Source of the DNA: Primulina eburnea
Taxonomy: Eukaryota > Streptophyta > Magnoliopsida > Lamiales > Gesneriaceae
Direction: 5' to 3'
DNA: 64,000 nucleotides
Assembly: GCF_022965805.1 (NCBI RefSeq)
Contig: NC_133108.1
Coordinates: 23,403,545-23,467,544 of the forward strand
Shown here: positions 45,731-57,586 of the stretch, one piece after another
How positions within the stretch are numbered: the first letter of the stretch is position 1
How the letters are laid out: the number at the start of each line of letters is the position of its first letter
Made by a program: the position numbers and the translations under genes
The notes under the pieces: model-generated
What the model was told of the DNA's origin: nothing
Seen by the model: only the letters and a program-made list of their open reading frames with translations
Databases searched by the model: none

Positions 45731-47500
45731 AAGTTTTTCTAAATCGTATGGTTTTGGATATTGAATAATTTATTTCTAACCACACAAGAAAATTTTTCAG
45801 AAAATTTAGCACCATTAAAATTTATTTTTTTTCCAGAAAAAAAAAATTAAATCTTCCCGGAACTGTTCTGGGCAGTCCGTGCGCGCAGGGCCGCGCACGG
45901 CAGCGCGCAGGGGCCGGACGCCTGTGCGCGGCGTCGGCGTGCCTGTGCGTGTTCTGCGCACAGGGCCGCTGCCCGAAACGTTCGGGCAGCGGTCGGGCAG
46001 TGGGCCGGCGGCTACCCGGGAGCGTCTCGGGAAGCGCGCTGAATAATGGGCTTGAATTGTTTGGGCCTAGGGTGCGATTTTCTAATTTTTCAAATTTTTG
46101 AGTAAAATTGATATTTTTGAAAATTGGTTTAATTTTTATTTTGTAAAATTGATTTTTGAAAAATTAATAATTTTCTAGTGAAATAAATAATTAGAATATG
46201 ATTTTAATTATTTATGGTAAAAATGAATTTTTACAAGAAATCAATTATTATTGATTTAATTAGAAATTAAATAAAGGAGTTTATTTAATTTATTAAATCT
46301 TTTAATAATTGTGGTGGTTAGTGATAAAATTATTAGATATATGATTTATCAATTAATTAAATTGTTTAATTAAATTGATGTTAATATTTGATATTAAATA
46401 CATGAAGGATGATCGAGAGCCTTGACCAATGTGTTAGGTGTATGTTAGGATATTTTACTGTTTTATTCGTTTTTTTTTAATATTTGATATTATTAAAGTG
46501 GGCCTGGTTTATGGCCCGTTCCCACCCCATGAGATGTATCCCTTATGTGCCATGACTATTTAAATGTAATTATTAGAAATAGTGGGAGATCAAGACTGGA
46601 AGATGGTGGGCCCGATGAATGAGATGAAGACATGTAAAATATTGGAAGCTCTTGTAATTGTTGCATTTGCATCCGTGCATTCACCTAGGTTTTGGACCTG
46701 GATCCATGTCTGTCTCACATGGATCTAATAGTGTTGGCGATCGATCATCCTTATTTATTGTGGAATGTCATATTATGATATATGCGATATATAGTAGTAT
46801 GCATGTAAGTATATTATTAAATAATATAGTTGCATGAATCCGGCAAACATACAAACTCGTGGCACGCAATTTTTAAAATTAAATGATGAGACAATTTTAA
46901 AATTGAAATCCCTCATTTTGAATATGATTCAAAATTTATATCAAACCGAAAAAGTGAAAATTAATAGAGTTTAATTTTTCCTTGCCTTCCATCAACCGTG
47001 GTTGCATGTTGATCGCTACCCGCGGACAGTGTCTGGCTCATATTATTGGGGAGGCCTGTACGCCGGAAAGCTGTGACTTCCACTGGACATATGATGTGAA
47101 TTGAGTGGAACTCCCATGAATTCGGCTCATATTATTGGGGGAACTCATGGCGACCGTCTACTACAATTCAACATTGATGGGTTGGTTTGACACGCGAAAA
47201 TAAACGGCGTCATATTATTGGGTCCTTATTAAACGTGAGGCAAAACATGCGGAGGTTGCATAGGGATGCAATTGAATTCTAACTTTTAGAAATTATAATT
47301 GGCTGATATTATTCGAGATTATAATTGGCTAATTGGACTCTACGTGCCCACTAAGAAAATGTGATTTCCCTTTTTCATCAGAGGGTGATGAAAATGTCAA
47401 AATAGTGGGAGGGAGATTTATAAAATAAAAATCCATATTTTATATCTTAAAATTATTTTAAAATAATCAGCAACTATTATTCTGTTTCCGTATCAGTATT
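45731..47500 (+). other. F untranslated leader
   Basis: About 1.77 kb and non-coding. A strongly GC-rich island (45856-46040), full of GCGCG and CGCGC, stands in an otherwise very AT-rich leader and contains a perfect 12-bp hairpin. The part 46900-47400 is homologous to the E leader and has four CATATTATTGGG-like repeats (47039, 47128, 47211, 47305). Confidence 0.8.
45966..45992 (+). other. F leader hairpin (12-bp stem, 3-nt loop)
   Basis: CCGCTGCCCGAA (45966-45977) pairs perfectly with TTCGGGCAGCGG (45981-45992) around ACG. It lies about 240 nt downstream of the primer site. The duplicate copy at 63411-63437 is identical. It is a candidate dimerisation or packaging element. Confidence 0.7.
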
Positions 47501-48300
47501 TTTCGATTTCGTCGCGTGATAAATTTTTATTATTAACAAGCTAATTGAATCTAATTTTCAAGACTCGTTGGAAAAATTGTTCTAAATTCGGAGAAAATGA
47601 TATACACACTAATGTCAATCCTGCTGAACTGACAAAGCATGCAAGATGGTAGGACCATAGTATGCAAGCTAAAGTGTGATGTGCTCGCTTCTATGTCAAA
47701 TGAACTGTAGGGACAGTTTGAGGAAATTTTGAATGCTGCTGACATTCGAATGCACGTGCAAGAGTTGCATGGTGCATGAAACTCATACGATGATGCACAC
47801 TACTTTCAAGGAGCTCATGACTACACACATGCAAGATGGGGCTCTAGCCCATGAGCATTATGTATATATTACTGTGCTTATTGAAAATGTGGTGGGCCTG
47901 GAATATGTGATTCCTAACGAGTAAATTGATAACATCAATTTGTTGTCTTTCTATTCCTCATTTGACGGGGTTATGGTGAACTTCAAGTTTAATAAGATAT
48001 TTGATAGCCTTGAAGAGCTAGTCAATACGCTTATAACTTATGAGATCACCATATAACAGGAAATTATTGTTTTTATGGGCATCTCGTCAGACGAAAATGG
48101 CCAACAGGGTAAGGGAAAGAAATTTTCTGCCCCTCACAAGAAAAACAATCCCAATAAGAAGCAAACTCTGAAAGACACTTAAAATGCCTACAAAGCCCGA
48201 TAAGTTAGAACATATTTATTTCACTACAAGAAGTCCGGACATAAGAAATTATATGCGCCAGAAATGTTCTGGAAATGATAAGTGAATGTCAAAGTAAAAC
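47501..48300 (+). pseudogene. F body 1 gag, heavily decayed
   Basis: Sequence collinear with copia gag: a start-like TTTCGATT region equivalent to SSIRDL of E, then fragments such as FDGVMVNFKFNKIFDSLEELV, and a knuckle remnant YFHYKKSGHKKL in which both first cysteines are Tyr. Stops and frameshifts are numerous. No protease segment is recognised. Confidence 0.7.
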
Positions 48301-48339
48301 ATTGTTTCAAGCAAAAAACAAAAGAAAGTTAGATGATCC

Positions 48340-48822
48340 AAATCCACACAAATATGGCACGCTAGACTAGGTCATATTTCCCAAAGAAGGATGGACAAGC
48401 TAGTGGGAGAAAGCATGTTTGACTTGTCAGACATAAATTCTCTACCTACTTGCAAGTCCCGTCTAAAAGGAAAAATGGCAAAAGACACCATTCGATGGAA
48501 ACGTGGAACGTGCGCAGGGTCTACTGGATTTGATACACACAGACGTTTGTGGCCCGCTAAGTGTTATCACAAAATATGGGCAATCCTACTTCATTACCTT
48601 TACTGATGACCATTCGAGGTTTGTGTATATTTATTTGATGAAACACAAATCTGAAGCGTTTGAAAGGTTCAAAGAATTCAGATTTGAAGTAGAAAATCAG
48701 CTAGAAAGAAGTATTAAGGCACTTCGATATGATCGATGCGGAGAATAATTAAGTGCTGAATTTTTGGGTTATCTAAAAGAGAATGGGATTCTCTCATAGT
48801 GGACTCCACCAGCAACACCGCA
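48340..48822 (+). pseudogene. F body 1 integrase, 5' part
   Basis: Integrase zinc region (MDKLVGESMFDLSDIN...CKSRLKGKM) and core (HTDVCGPL, then YFITFTDDHSRF) in two frames. The first catalytic Asp is kept. The segment around the second reads LRYDRCGE, followed by a stop at 48747. A TAG at 48797-48799 stands where E has CAG. The gene is cut at 48822 by insertion of G; CCGCA (48818-48822) is the duplicated target. Confidence 0.87.
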
Positions 48823-49141
48823 TGTGACACCTCTGACCCATTTTATAAAATAACAACGGAATTTAAAATTTTTCTTTAAAGGGAGGAAGGATTCAAAATA
48901 AATTTCCAATATATATATACCATCAAAAGAATATACATGATCAAAAAAGTGTTAAATCAAAATACAAAATATCATTTTGATCATGTATAACAAAATAATC
49001 TTCCACTTCCTTCCATCTCTATATGCATATGACCCCGGCTTCAATCAACGTCCTGGTTCGTCGCTCTTATCTGCATCACATGAATAACTGAAATGAGTAT
49101 AAAACTCAGCAAGTGGAACTCTTACATAGCAATGTACATAG

Positions 49142-49146
49142 CATAC
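49142..49146. repeat. Target-site duplication of D, left copy (CATAC)
   Basis: CATAC before TGTAAGGCCC, repeated exactly at 57582-57586 after the other LTR. Confidence 0.95.
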
Positions 49147-49326
49147 TGTAAGGCCCGAGAATTGGATTATTGTAATCTGAAATGATTTGAGTATATTACC
49201 GTAATCTGGAATTAATCTGAAATGATTTATTGATTAATTACGGTAAATATAAATGGAACGGATCGGACCGGGAAAGACGAAAGAAAATCGAAATGGAAGG
49301 GCTGGGTGTGCGTGACCTGAAGGTCT

Positions 49327-49619
49327 CGCGCATATGCGCGGAAAGTGTGCGCGCATATGCGCGAGCCATGCGAATGTCCAACAGCGAGTCCAGAGAAGTT
49401 CGCGCACATGCGCGGGTGTAAGCGCGCACATGCGCGGGAGTTCCAGAACCTTGGGCGCATATGCGCCGAGATGGACGCGCATATGCGCGAGTGGTCGAAG
49501 GCACGAGGCAGTAGGTCTCGCGCATATGCGCGACAACTTGCACGCATATGCGCGAGTAGTCCAGTAGCTGGATAAGGCTTCCGGCGCATATGCGCGGACT
49601 TGGAGCGCGCATATGCGCG
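49327..49619 (+). repeat. CGCGCATATGCGCG palindrome array in D 5' LTR
   Basis: Ten copies of a GCGCATATGCGC palindrome or close variants (two read GCGCACATGCGC) lie at irregular spacing just upstream of the TATA run. Position and unit size match the ACCGCACCCGCGGT arrays of A-C, but the sequence is unrelated. Confidence 0.95.
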
Positions 49620-51142
49620 AGTCATGCAGAACGGAAAGATGCCACTTGCCCTGATGCATGCGCGAGATATATATATATATACACAATTCATTATCCGGGA
49701 GAAAATGAAGAAATCGAGGAAACCTTTGGAGAATTGATTCCTGACGTTAGAACGCGATTTGTGCAAAATCCGTCCGTTCGATTTTGAATCCGAATACGGT
49801 ATCGTGTTCCTTTAAACGTAGGCTACAACTGGACGTAAGTTTTGCTACGTTCTGACATGTTTTGAAATTATGATATTGTCAGAATTGAATAGGATTCGTA
49901 TATGATGTTCTTGTCATGTTAGACATCATAGAATCGAAGTCAGATTGAGAAACAGACTGATTATGGAATTGTTATGATTTTCGGAGTCGATTTGATTAAG
50001 ATTCGATATCATAATTGTATTATCATTGAGATTATGAGTTAGACTGATACTGCTTACAAAGTCTGGTATTATATCTGTGATGTTCGGAGTGACGGGGTTA
50101 TCGAGATTATATTGTTATACCGTCGAAACATCAGTTAATTGATATTGATCAGATTCAGTAGTGACTTCGATTATATCGTAGTATTGTCGATATGAATTGG
50201 ATTGTGTCTTGATTCGACATTTTTCAGATTATGTGTTTTGTTTTGAATTGATCAGAACAGGATCGGAATTGAGTTGTTATTGATATTATATTTGTTCGGT
50301 ATTGTTATAACCAGATTGGGAATGGACCGAAATAGAGTCGGGACTTCTTCTTCTTCTGAGCGAGAAGATAAAGGTATAAATTAATGTTGAGTTGGGATTG
50401 CACAACTTGAGTGAGGTTTGACTCGAGTTTCCCTAAATCATATACTTTATTTTATTGCATTGTTATTTGCAATTGAATACGATTGATATTTTTGGTCTAT
50501 GGATTTATAGACAATGTATGTCTTGAGTCATAAGCGGATATGCTTAGTCATAGACATTTCATCTTGTGACAGAAGGGCCGGATAGTGAGGACTCGTCACT
50601 GGCCCATCGCACTTTGCCACAGGACAGGATATTGGTGATAGGACCACAGTCCATGACGGTTAGGTCAGGACACTGGATGTTTGGTTATATCGACGTGGAT
50701 AGAACTGGAGTCTTTTCTATTACTGTTGGTCGATATAGGAATACCACATCTGGAAACCGGGATCCCTAGGCTAGGATTGAGTCTAGTCTAAAACGTGGAG
50801 TCACGAGTCTGAGTGACAATTATATTGATTTATATTTATTGATGTTGATTGTGTTCCTGAATATGGTTCATGTTCATTGCTGTTCCTCATATTGGTACAT
50901 GTTTAGAATAGGAGTTATTCTTGATATTGAGTATGTTCCTGATATTGGTACATGCTTAGAATAGAATTTATTCTGGATATTGAATTATGTTCCGGATTAG
51001 GGTACATGTATAGAATATGATTTATTCTGGTAATGGATTTATATCATGATTTTGATATAGGATATGAATTGCTGTCTTATGCTTTTATATTGTTTATATG
51101 ATGGCATGTATACATGATTTATACTGGGATATTTATATCTCA

Positions 51143-51190
51143 TCGGAGTTATCCGGCTGTTGTCTTGTTTGTATGTGTGCATGGCAACAG
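51143..51190 (+). other. Two-hairpin block in D 5' LTR
   Basis: TCGGA-GTTA-TCCGG (one U-G pair) is followed by CTGTTGTC (51157-51164) with GGCAACAG (51183-51190), which also has one U-G pair. The 3' LTR copy is 57255-57302. Confidence 0.68.
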
Positions 51191-51236
51191 GTGGGCTAGG
51201 ATCAGGGTCAAGAAGAGTACGAGGCTGGACTAGATA

Positions 51237-51686
51237 GCGTGGAGATCCGGGCTTTGAAGCAACTTAGGATTCAGCACTGATTTGTAGTTGAACCTAGTCG
51301 GATTATTGTAGATTATACAATAATTGTATGTTATGTTTAATATGTAATTTGAATTTAATTACATTACGTTTCCGCTGTATAATTTAAGAAAAAATTTAGA
51401 CCCTGTTTTATATTTGATTAATTATTCCTAAAGACGATTAAGGAATGAATTAGCGTATCCAGCGTGGAGATCCGGGCTTTGAAGCAACTTAGGATTCAGC
51501 ACTGATTTGTAGTTGAACCTAGTCGGAATATTGTAGATTATACAATAATTGTATGTTATGTTTAATATGTAATTTGAATATAATTACATTACGTTTCCGC
51601 TGTATAATTTAAGAAAAAATTTAGACCCTGTTTTATATTTGATTAATTATTCCTAAAGACGATTAAGGAATGAATTAGCGTCCGGG
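51237..51686 (+). repeat. 225-bp tandem duplication in D 5' LTR
   Basis: GCGTGGAGATCCGGGC starts at 51237 and again at 51462. The two copies are nearly identical. The 3' LTR has only one copy, so the duplication arose after insertion or was lost from the other end. Confidence 0.92.
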
Positions 51687-51699
51687 TCCCCAAAACAGG

Positions 51700-51712
51700 T
51701 GGTATCAGAGCC
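51700..51712 (+). promoter_or_regulatory. D primer binding site
   Basis: TGGTATCAGAGCC, five bases after the mutated LTR end. The leader to 52118 has no other feature I recognise. Confidence 0.92.
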
Positions 51713-52118
51713 TTAGGTTTCAGAGCTGTAGGTCCTTGAACTATAGGTTCCTTGGCACTGAGATAAAGAAGAGTGAGCGGGGTAGAATGAGTTTTCGTTT
51801 CTTGCATCTGATTGCTAGCATGTGATTGATTACAATGTGGAATTACATTGTGTATGCTAGCATGATATTATGTTTTACTGCCTGGACTTATATGGCATAT
51901 TATTGAATATAATGTTGAAACTACATTGTATATGCTATGATTTCAGTATGTTTTTACTGGATAGTAAGCTACATGTTACCTGAATATCTGAGTTGATTTG
52001 GTAATATGTATTATTTGAAACTGGATCAGAACCAATTCTTGATCAGAGGTAAGCCGATCAGGATTGGGATTGAGACGGATTTGTCTCTTGTTACTACTAA
52101 CGTCTATGATTATCAGAT

Positions 52119-53078
52119 ATTCCTCCTAGAAGGATTCCAGAAAGGGGTAGTACATCGTATGATCAGATGGATGTGTCTGAAACTCTGATGGAAACACAGA
52201 TGATAAGGTTTCAGTCGTTTCAACCACCGATTTTGAGGGGTGTTGAGGCACCAGCTGATTGTGAGACTTGGCTGGAGGAGATTGAAATGCTGTTTGAATT
52301 TCTGGGATTCACAGATGAGTGCAGAATTAAATTGGTTGGGAATCAACTACGGGAAGTCGCTAGGAGTTGGTGGCTAATAACCCGAGAAGCCATAGCACAG
52401 CATGGTTTCACGATTACGTGGAAACTTTTCAAAGTGGAATTTTATCAAAGGTTTGTACCTCTATCATATCGAGAGGACAAAAGTGCAGAATTTGCAAATT
52501 TGAGGCAGGGTCCATTGAAGATTGATGAATATTTGGCCCATTTCTTTACCTTGTTAAAGTTTGGTCCGCAAGTGGCTAGAAATGATACAGCTGTAGCTGA
52601 TCAGTTTATCAAGGGCTTGAATCCAGAAATACGCACCTTGGTAACTGTGAAACAACCGAGTAATTTTACTGATACTCTGAATCGAGCCAGAAGAGCAGAA
52701 ACTGTTCTAATGAGACAAAAGGAAGCTTCATATGTTCTTCCAACACCGATACCACAACAACTGCCTTCCAGAATCGAGATTGGCAGTAGCAGTGGTGGAA
52801 AGAAAGAGATGTTGAAAGTTCAAAAGAAGCAATTCAAGAAGTTTGGGAGCGGTTCATCTAGCCCCAGTGGCTCTAGTCTGAATTATACTGGAGTTTATTG
52901 CAGGAAGTGTGGTGGGAGACATTCCCCGGAGCTATGCCACGGAGTGACTGGTCGGTGCAACTTCTGTAAACAGCAAGGACACTTTGCTAGAGTCTGTCCA
53001 CAGAAAGGTGCCCGAAGATTTCAGGGAGCAGGATCATCTGGGGGTGGTGATCGAGAAACAGACCCAGGACACACTTGA
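52119..53078 (+). CDS. gag: D Gag (open frame, ancestral start lost)
   Basis: The frame is open from the MPPRR-equivalent site, where the codon is now ATT (52119, IPPRR); the first usable ATG is at 52167, giving 303 residues. Counting from 52167, the Gag domain is about 20-190, with EMLFEFLGFTDECRIKLVGN and RSWWLITREA. The linker is basic and Ser-rich. Knuckle one is CRKCGGRHSPELC and knuckle two [14 protein letters not shown], both complete. It ends with a short tail after a deletion that removes the Gag-protease boundary, so no Gag-Pol can be made from this frame. It would be a Gag-only protein that could bind RNA. It is the only non-A gag here with an ATG and both knuckles. Confidence 0.8.
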   Translation: MPPRRIPERGSTSYDQMDVSETLMETQMIRFQSFQPPILRGVEAPADCETWLEEIEMLFEFLGFTDECRIKLVGNQLREVARSWWLITREAIAQHGFTITWKLFKVEFYQRFVPLSYREDKSAEFANLRQGPLKIDEYLAHFFTLLKFGPQVARNDTAVADQFIKGLNPEIRTLVTVKQPSNFTDTLNRARRAETVLMRQKEASYVLPTPIPQQLPSRIEIGSSSGGKKEMLKVQKKQFKKFGSGSSSPSGSSLNYTGVYCRKCGGRHSPELCHGVTGRCNFCKQQGHFARVCPQKGARRFQGAGSSGGGDRETDPGHT

Positions 53079-55398
53079 TGATACAGTGACAGGTACTGGT
53101 CTTTTATGATTAGATTGCATATGTATTGATATATACTAATGCATTCTTTACGATTATCTTTGACTGAGTTGCATTGATATACATTGTACCTGTTGAGTCT
53201 GTATTTACTGCAGTCTTGATTCCTTATTTTTTTGGGGAAAGAAATTTGATATCAGTGATATTCTGTGATATATCATATACTGCAGTAAGTTGAGAATGAG
53301 ATTGAGTTAGACTAGCTTGTACTTGTATTGTCTGATGATGACTGCATGATTGATATTGACATATCGAACAAGTACAGAGCTATTCTAGAGTCTTGCCAGG
53401 AAATGGTAAGATTTGGACCTGAAATGGCCAAAGAATGAATGATATACGGTAAGGATTCTTGATTTTGAATTCCTTGAAATCCGTATTATATAAGATTCGA
53501 TGATTATCGAAAGGAATGGAGTAATTCCTTATGTGTTCAGTTGATGACTGAAGCTAAGCCTATCAGGATTGATTTACTAGTAGCAGGAAGTTTGCTATAG
53601 TCTTTCAGATGAGATTTCAGGATTGTCCTGTAGCTGGGAGAGTGATTTCAGCCTTGATGTGATTCCAGGTATTGGTTTCATTTTAGAAATTTCTTATAGA
53701 CTGATACTGATTGAATTGAGAAAATTGAGATATCAGTTGAAAGATTTATTGCTTGAAGAGTTAGAGTTACATCTGATTATATGTTTCTCTGTAAAGTACT
53801 TCAGTTCTGTTTATGGGTTGATAAATCTTGTGCTTAGAAGTGGTCTGATGATTATATGCTCGTTTTATCTATGATCTTTTGATATATTCGTAGCATTTGA
53901 TTGATTGAAGCGAACAATGGAAATTTGTATTGAACATTTTGGGAACTGAGATTGTTGTATACAAATTGTTCGGATATGAATCTCAATTGTAACAGATTGT
54001 ATTCAGAGTCTGTGATATCTGAAGATAGTATCCTGATTGATTGTAGCACTGTGAGACCGTGATCAGTGGCTGAGAACGACATTGAATATGGCAGAATTTT
54101 CGAAACGTCAGAAATTGCATTTTATGCAGTTATTAAATCAGTATTGTGTATTGATAATCTGAATCTGATCTGATATTGTCATCATTCTGAATCCGTGTTT
54201 GATACCGATTGTTATGAACCGTTGAGCTTACATACAGTTCAGTCGAGTCAGAACTGATTTTGAAGATTAAAGCAGTTCAGAAGTTCGATCAGACTGTCCA
54301 GAATTTGATTTTGATAGTCAGAACCGAATTACCAGGTAGGTATTTTCTTTAATTTATATTATTAACTGATTTGTTTGTGTCAGATATTCGAATTGGAAAT
54401 TGACAGGTATTGTCAGATGCACACAATAGTAGATTCAGTACTATTCTGGTAACAGGAAATGTGTGATAATTCGAATAGACAGTTTTGAAGTAAATAGATG
54501 GAATCAGTTATGTCAGCATTTGTATTGAAATGTCTAAATCGCTGACAGATGAAGACAGACAGATAGAAACTTTTAAATTACTGATCTTGATTTTTGATTT
54601 CTAAATAGAAATGGGAGTACATGTCTATGGATTGTGTGATGACACTACTGTAATCTTGCCAAGATAGTGGCTATGATTGAACGATTGTTCAAATCTGCAT
54701 AGGTTATATTGTACAGGATGACTTACAAATATGACCAGACGACTGAGAGGTATGTCAGAAACGGGAGTCAGATTGTATTGAATGCCAAAGTTGATTTTAT
54801 CAGACTGTGATTTTCGTTTGATTTTATAATTTTGGCTGAGTGTATAACATGATTTTTCATCTATGATTTATAGATTGACGGATAATCGGAGTGAACTATC
54901 TTGATACTGGAGGATATCCAGGAAATGTAGTGCTGGATTATAGCACCAGTTGACATGATTCATTGTCACTTTTGAATTATTGTACGATAATAGCTATCAG
55001 ATGAATATCGACATAGTCGAGGTATTGTACAACGAGAACTGCGGATTTCCTTCGTATGGGAATGATATTGCGGTGATGCCTGAGATTGGATTTGATAAAG
55101 AAAAGGAAACTGATTCATAAGAAAATGAGGATAGCTCAGAATACATAGATTAATATACTAACGTCGGATGATGACTGTTGGTAGTTGAAACCGAAGATTA
55201 AGTATATTTCTGACTGGGATATTGATTGTTATGAGTTGTTGATTGGTATATACGGATGTTGTATAGCCAATAGTGTGTGAATAATTTTATCACGAGTGAT
55301 GTGATTGATATGAGCTTATTGCATATTCTGTATATCTCCTTCTTGTATCTGATTTGAGATCTGAGATGATTATCGGTACAGTAAGAGTGGATTGTTGT
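53079..55398 (+). pseudogene. D decayed pol
   Basis: Remnants appear in pol order: an RT start (FSLDVIPG...LILIELRKLRYQLKDLL, 53623-53760) and integrase near 54991-55070 (equivalent to SYQTSIEMA...SPLYWDDI). Stops and indels are throughout. A segment near 54332 (ACCAGGTAGGTATTTTC) is shared with C (20550, 39920), supporting a common non-autonomous ancestor. Confidence 0.8.
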
Positions 55399-55436
55399 GA
55401 TTTCGAGGACGAAATCATACCTTAGAGGGGGAGAAA
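55399..55436 (+). promoter_or_regulatory. D pre-LTR hairpin and polypurine tract
   Basis: GATTTCG-AGGA-CGAAATC (55399-55416, the B version) and AGAGGGGGAGAAA (55424-55436). Confidence 0.87.
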
Positions 55437-55744
55437 TGTAAGGCCCGAGAATTGGATTATTGTAATCTGAAATGATTTGAGTATATTACCGTAATCTGGA
55501 ATTAATCTGAAATGATTTATTGATTAATTACGGTAAATATAAATGGAACGGATCGGACCGGGAAAGATGAAAGAAAATCGAAATGGAAGGGCTAGGTGTG
55601 CGTGACCCGAAGGTCTCGCGCATATGCGCGGAAAGTGTGCGCACATATACGCGAGCCATGCGAATGTCCAACAGCGAGTCCAGAGAAGTTCGCGCACATG
55701 CGCGGGTGTAAGCGCGCACATGCGCGGGAGTTCCAGAACCTTGG

Positions 55745-55797
<53 letters not shown>

Positions 55798-57581
55798 ATT
55801 CATTATCCGGGAGCAAATGAAGAAATCGAGGAAACCTTTGGAGAATTGATTCCTGACGTTAGAACGCGATTTCTGCAAAATCCGTCCGTTCGATTTTGAA
55901 TCCGAATACGGTATCGTGTTCCTATCAACGCAGGCTACAACTGGACGTAAGTTTTGCTACGTTCTGACATGTTTTGAAATTATGATATTGTCAGAATTGA
56001 ATAGGATTCGTATATGATGTTCTTGTCATGTTAGACATCATAGAATCGAAGTCAGATTGAGAAACAGACTGATTATGGAATTGTTATGATTTTCGGAGTC
56101 GATTTGATTAAGATTCGATATCATAATTGTATTATCATTGAGATTATGAGTTATACTGATACTGCTTACAAAGTCTGGTATTATATCTGTGATGTTCGGA
56201 GTGACGGGGTTATCGAGATTATATTGTTATACCGTCGAAACATCAGTTAAGTGATATTGATCAGATTCAGTAGTGCCTTCGATTATATCGTAGTATTGTC
56301 GATATGAATTGGATTGTGTCTTGATTCGACATTGATCAGATTATGTGTTTTGTTTTGAATTGATCAGAACAGGTTCTGAATTGAGTTGTTATTGATATTA
56401 TATCTGTTCGGTATTGTTATTACCAGATTGGGAATGGACCGAAATAGAGTCGGGACTTCTTCTTCTTCTAAGCGAGAAGATGAAGATATAAATTAATGTT
56501 GAGTTGGGATTGCACAACTTGAGTGAGGTTTGACTCGAGTTTCCCTAAATCACATACTTTATTTTATTGCATTGTTATTTGCAATTGAATACGATTGATA
56601 TTTTTGGTCTATGGATTTATAAACAATGTATGTCTTGAGTCATAAGCGGATATGCTTAGTCATAGACATTTCATCTTGTGACAGAAGGGCCGGATAGTGA
56701 GGACTCGTCACTGGCCAATTGCACTTTGCCACAGGACAGGATATTGGTGATAGGACCACAGTCCATGACGGTTAGGTCAGGACACTGGATGTTTGGTTAT
56801 ATCGACGTGGATAGAACTGGAGTCTTTTCTATTACTGTTGGTCGATATAGGAATACCACATCTGGAAACCGGGATCCCTAGGCTAGGATTGAGTCTAGTC
56901 TAAAACGTGGAGTCACGAGTCTGAGTGACAATTATATTGATTTATATTTATTGATGTTGATTATGTTCCTGAATATGGTTCATGTTCATTGTTGTTCCTC
57001 ATATTGGTACATGTTTAGAATAGGAGTTATTCTTGATATTGAGTATGTTCCTGATATTGGTACATGCTTAGAATAGAATTTATTCTGGATATTGAATTAT
57101 GTTCCGGATTAGGGTACATGTATAGAATATGATTTATTCTGGTAATGGATTTATATCATGATTTTGATATAGGATATGAATTGCTGTCTTATGCTTTTAT
57201 ATTGTTTATATGATGGCATGTATACATGATTTATACTGGGATATTTATATCTCATCGGAGTTATCCGGCTGTTGTCTTGTTTGTATGTGTGCATGGCAAC
57301 AGGTGGGCTAGGATCAGGGTCAAGAAGAGTACGAGGCTGGACTAGATAGCGTGGAGATCCGGGCTTTGAAGCAACTTAGGATTCAGCACTGATTTGTAGT
57401 TGAACCTAGTCGGATTATTGTAGATTATACAATAATTGTATGTTATGTTTAATATGTAATTTGAATTTAATTACATTACGTTTCCGCTGTATAATTTAAG
57501 AAAAAATTTAGACCCTGTTTTATATTTGATTATTTATTCCTAAAGGCGATTAAGGAATGAATTAGCGTCCAGGTCCCCACA
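55437..57581 (+). repeat. D 3' LTR (2145 bp)
   Basis: It starts TGTAAGGCCC and ends GGTCCCCACA. It lacks the second half of the palindrome array and the 225-bp duplication of the 5' LTR. Confidence 0.94.
55749..55793. repeat. (AT)n microsatellite in D 3' LTR
   Basis: About 22 AT units begin inside a GCGCATAT half-palindrome and end at the TATA run. The 5' LTR has about 200 bp of array between the same points, so the array half was deleted between ATAT tracts and the run then expanded. Confidence 0.93.
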
Positions 57582-57586
57582 CATAC

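Larger units (their letters stand above)
49147..51694 (+). repeat. D 5' LTR (2548 bp)
   Basis: It starts TGTAAGGCCC and ends CCGGGTCCCCAAA (terminal CA mutated to AA). It contains a ten-unit CGCGCATATGCGCG array, a TATA run (about 49667-49681), a GTAAGT donor-like site (49835), a hairpin block (51143-51190) and a 225-bp tandem duplication near its end. Confidence 0.92.
49147..57581 (+). mobile_element. Ty3/gypsy element D (non-autonomous)
   Basis: 8435 bp with LTRs of 2548 and 2145 bp, a perfect CATAC duplication, a primer site, an open gag frame, decayed pol, a hairpin and a polypurine tract. The LTRs show about 1% substitutions by eye plus three large length changes. The gag-protease junction lesion is the same as in C. 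Confidence 0.94.

Noticed and set aside
45856..46040. GC-rich island as a CpG island of a host gene
   Set aside because: It lies between the copia primer site and gag remnants, is repeated at 63300-63480, and no host exon follows.
49227..49766. Arg-rich frames on both strands (AHMR/ICAR repeats), also at 55524-55899
   Set aside because: They are produced by the CGCGCATATGCGCG palindromes; open in several frames at once, as expected from a repeat without stops.
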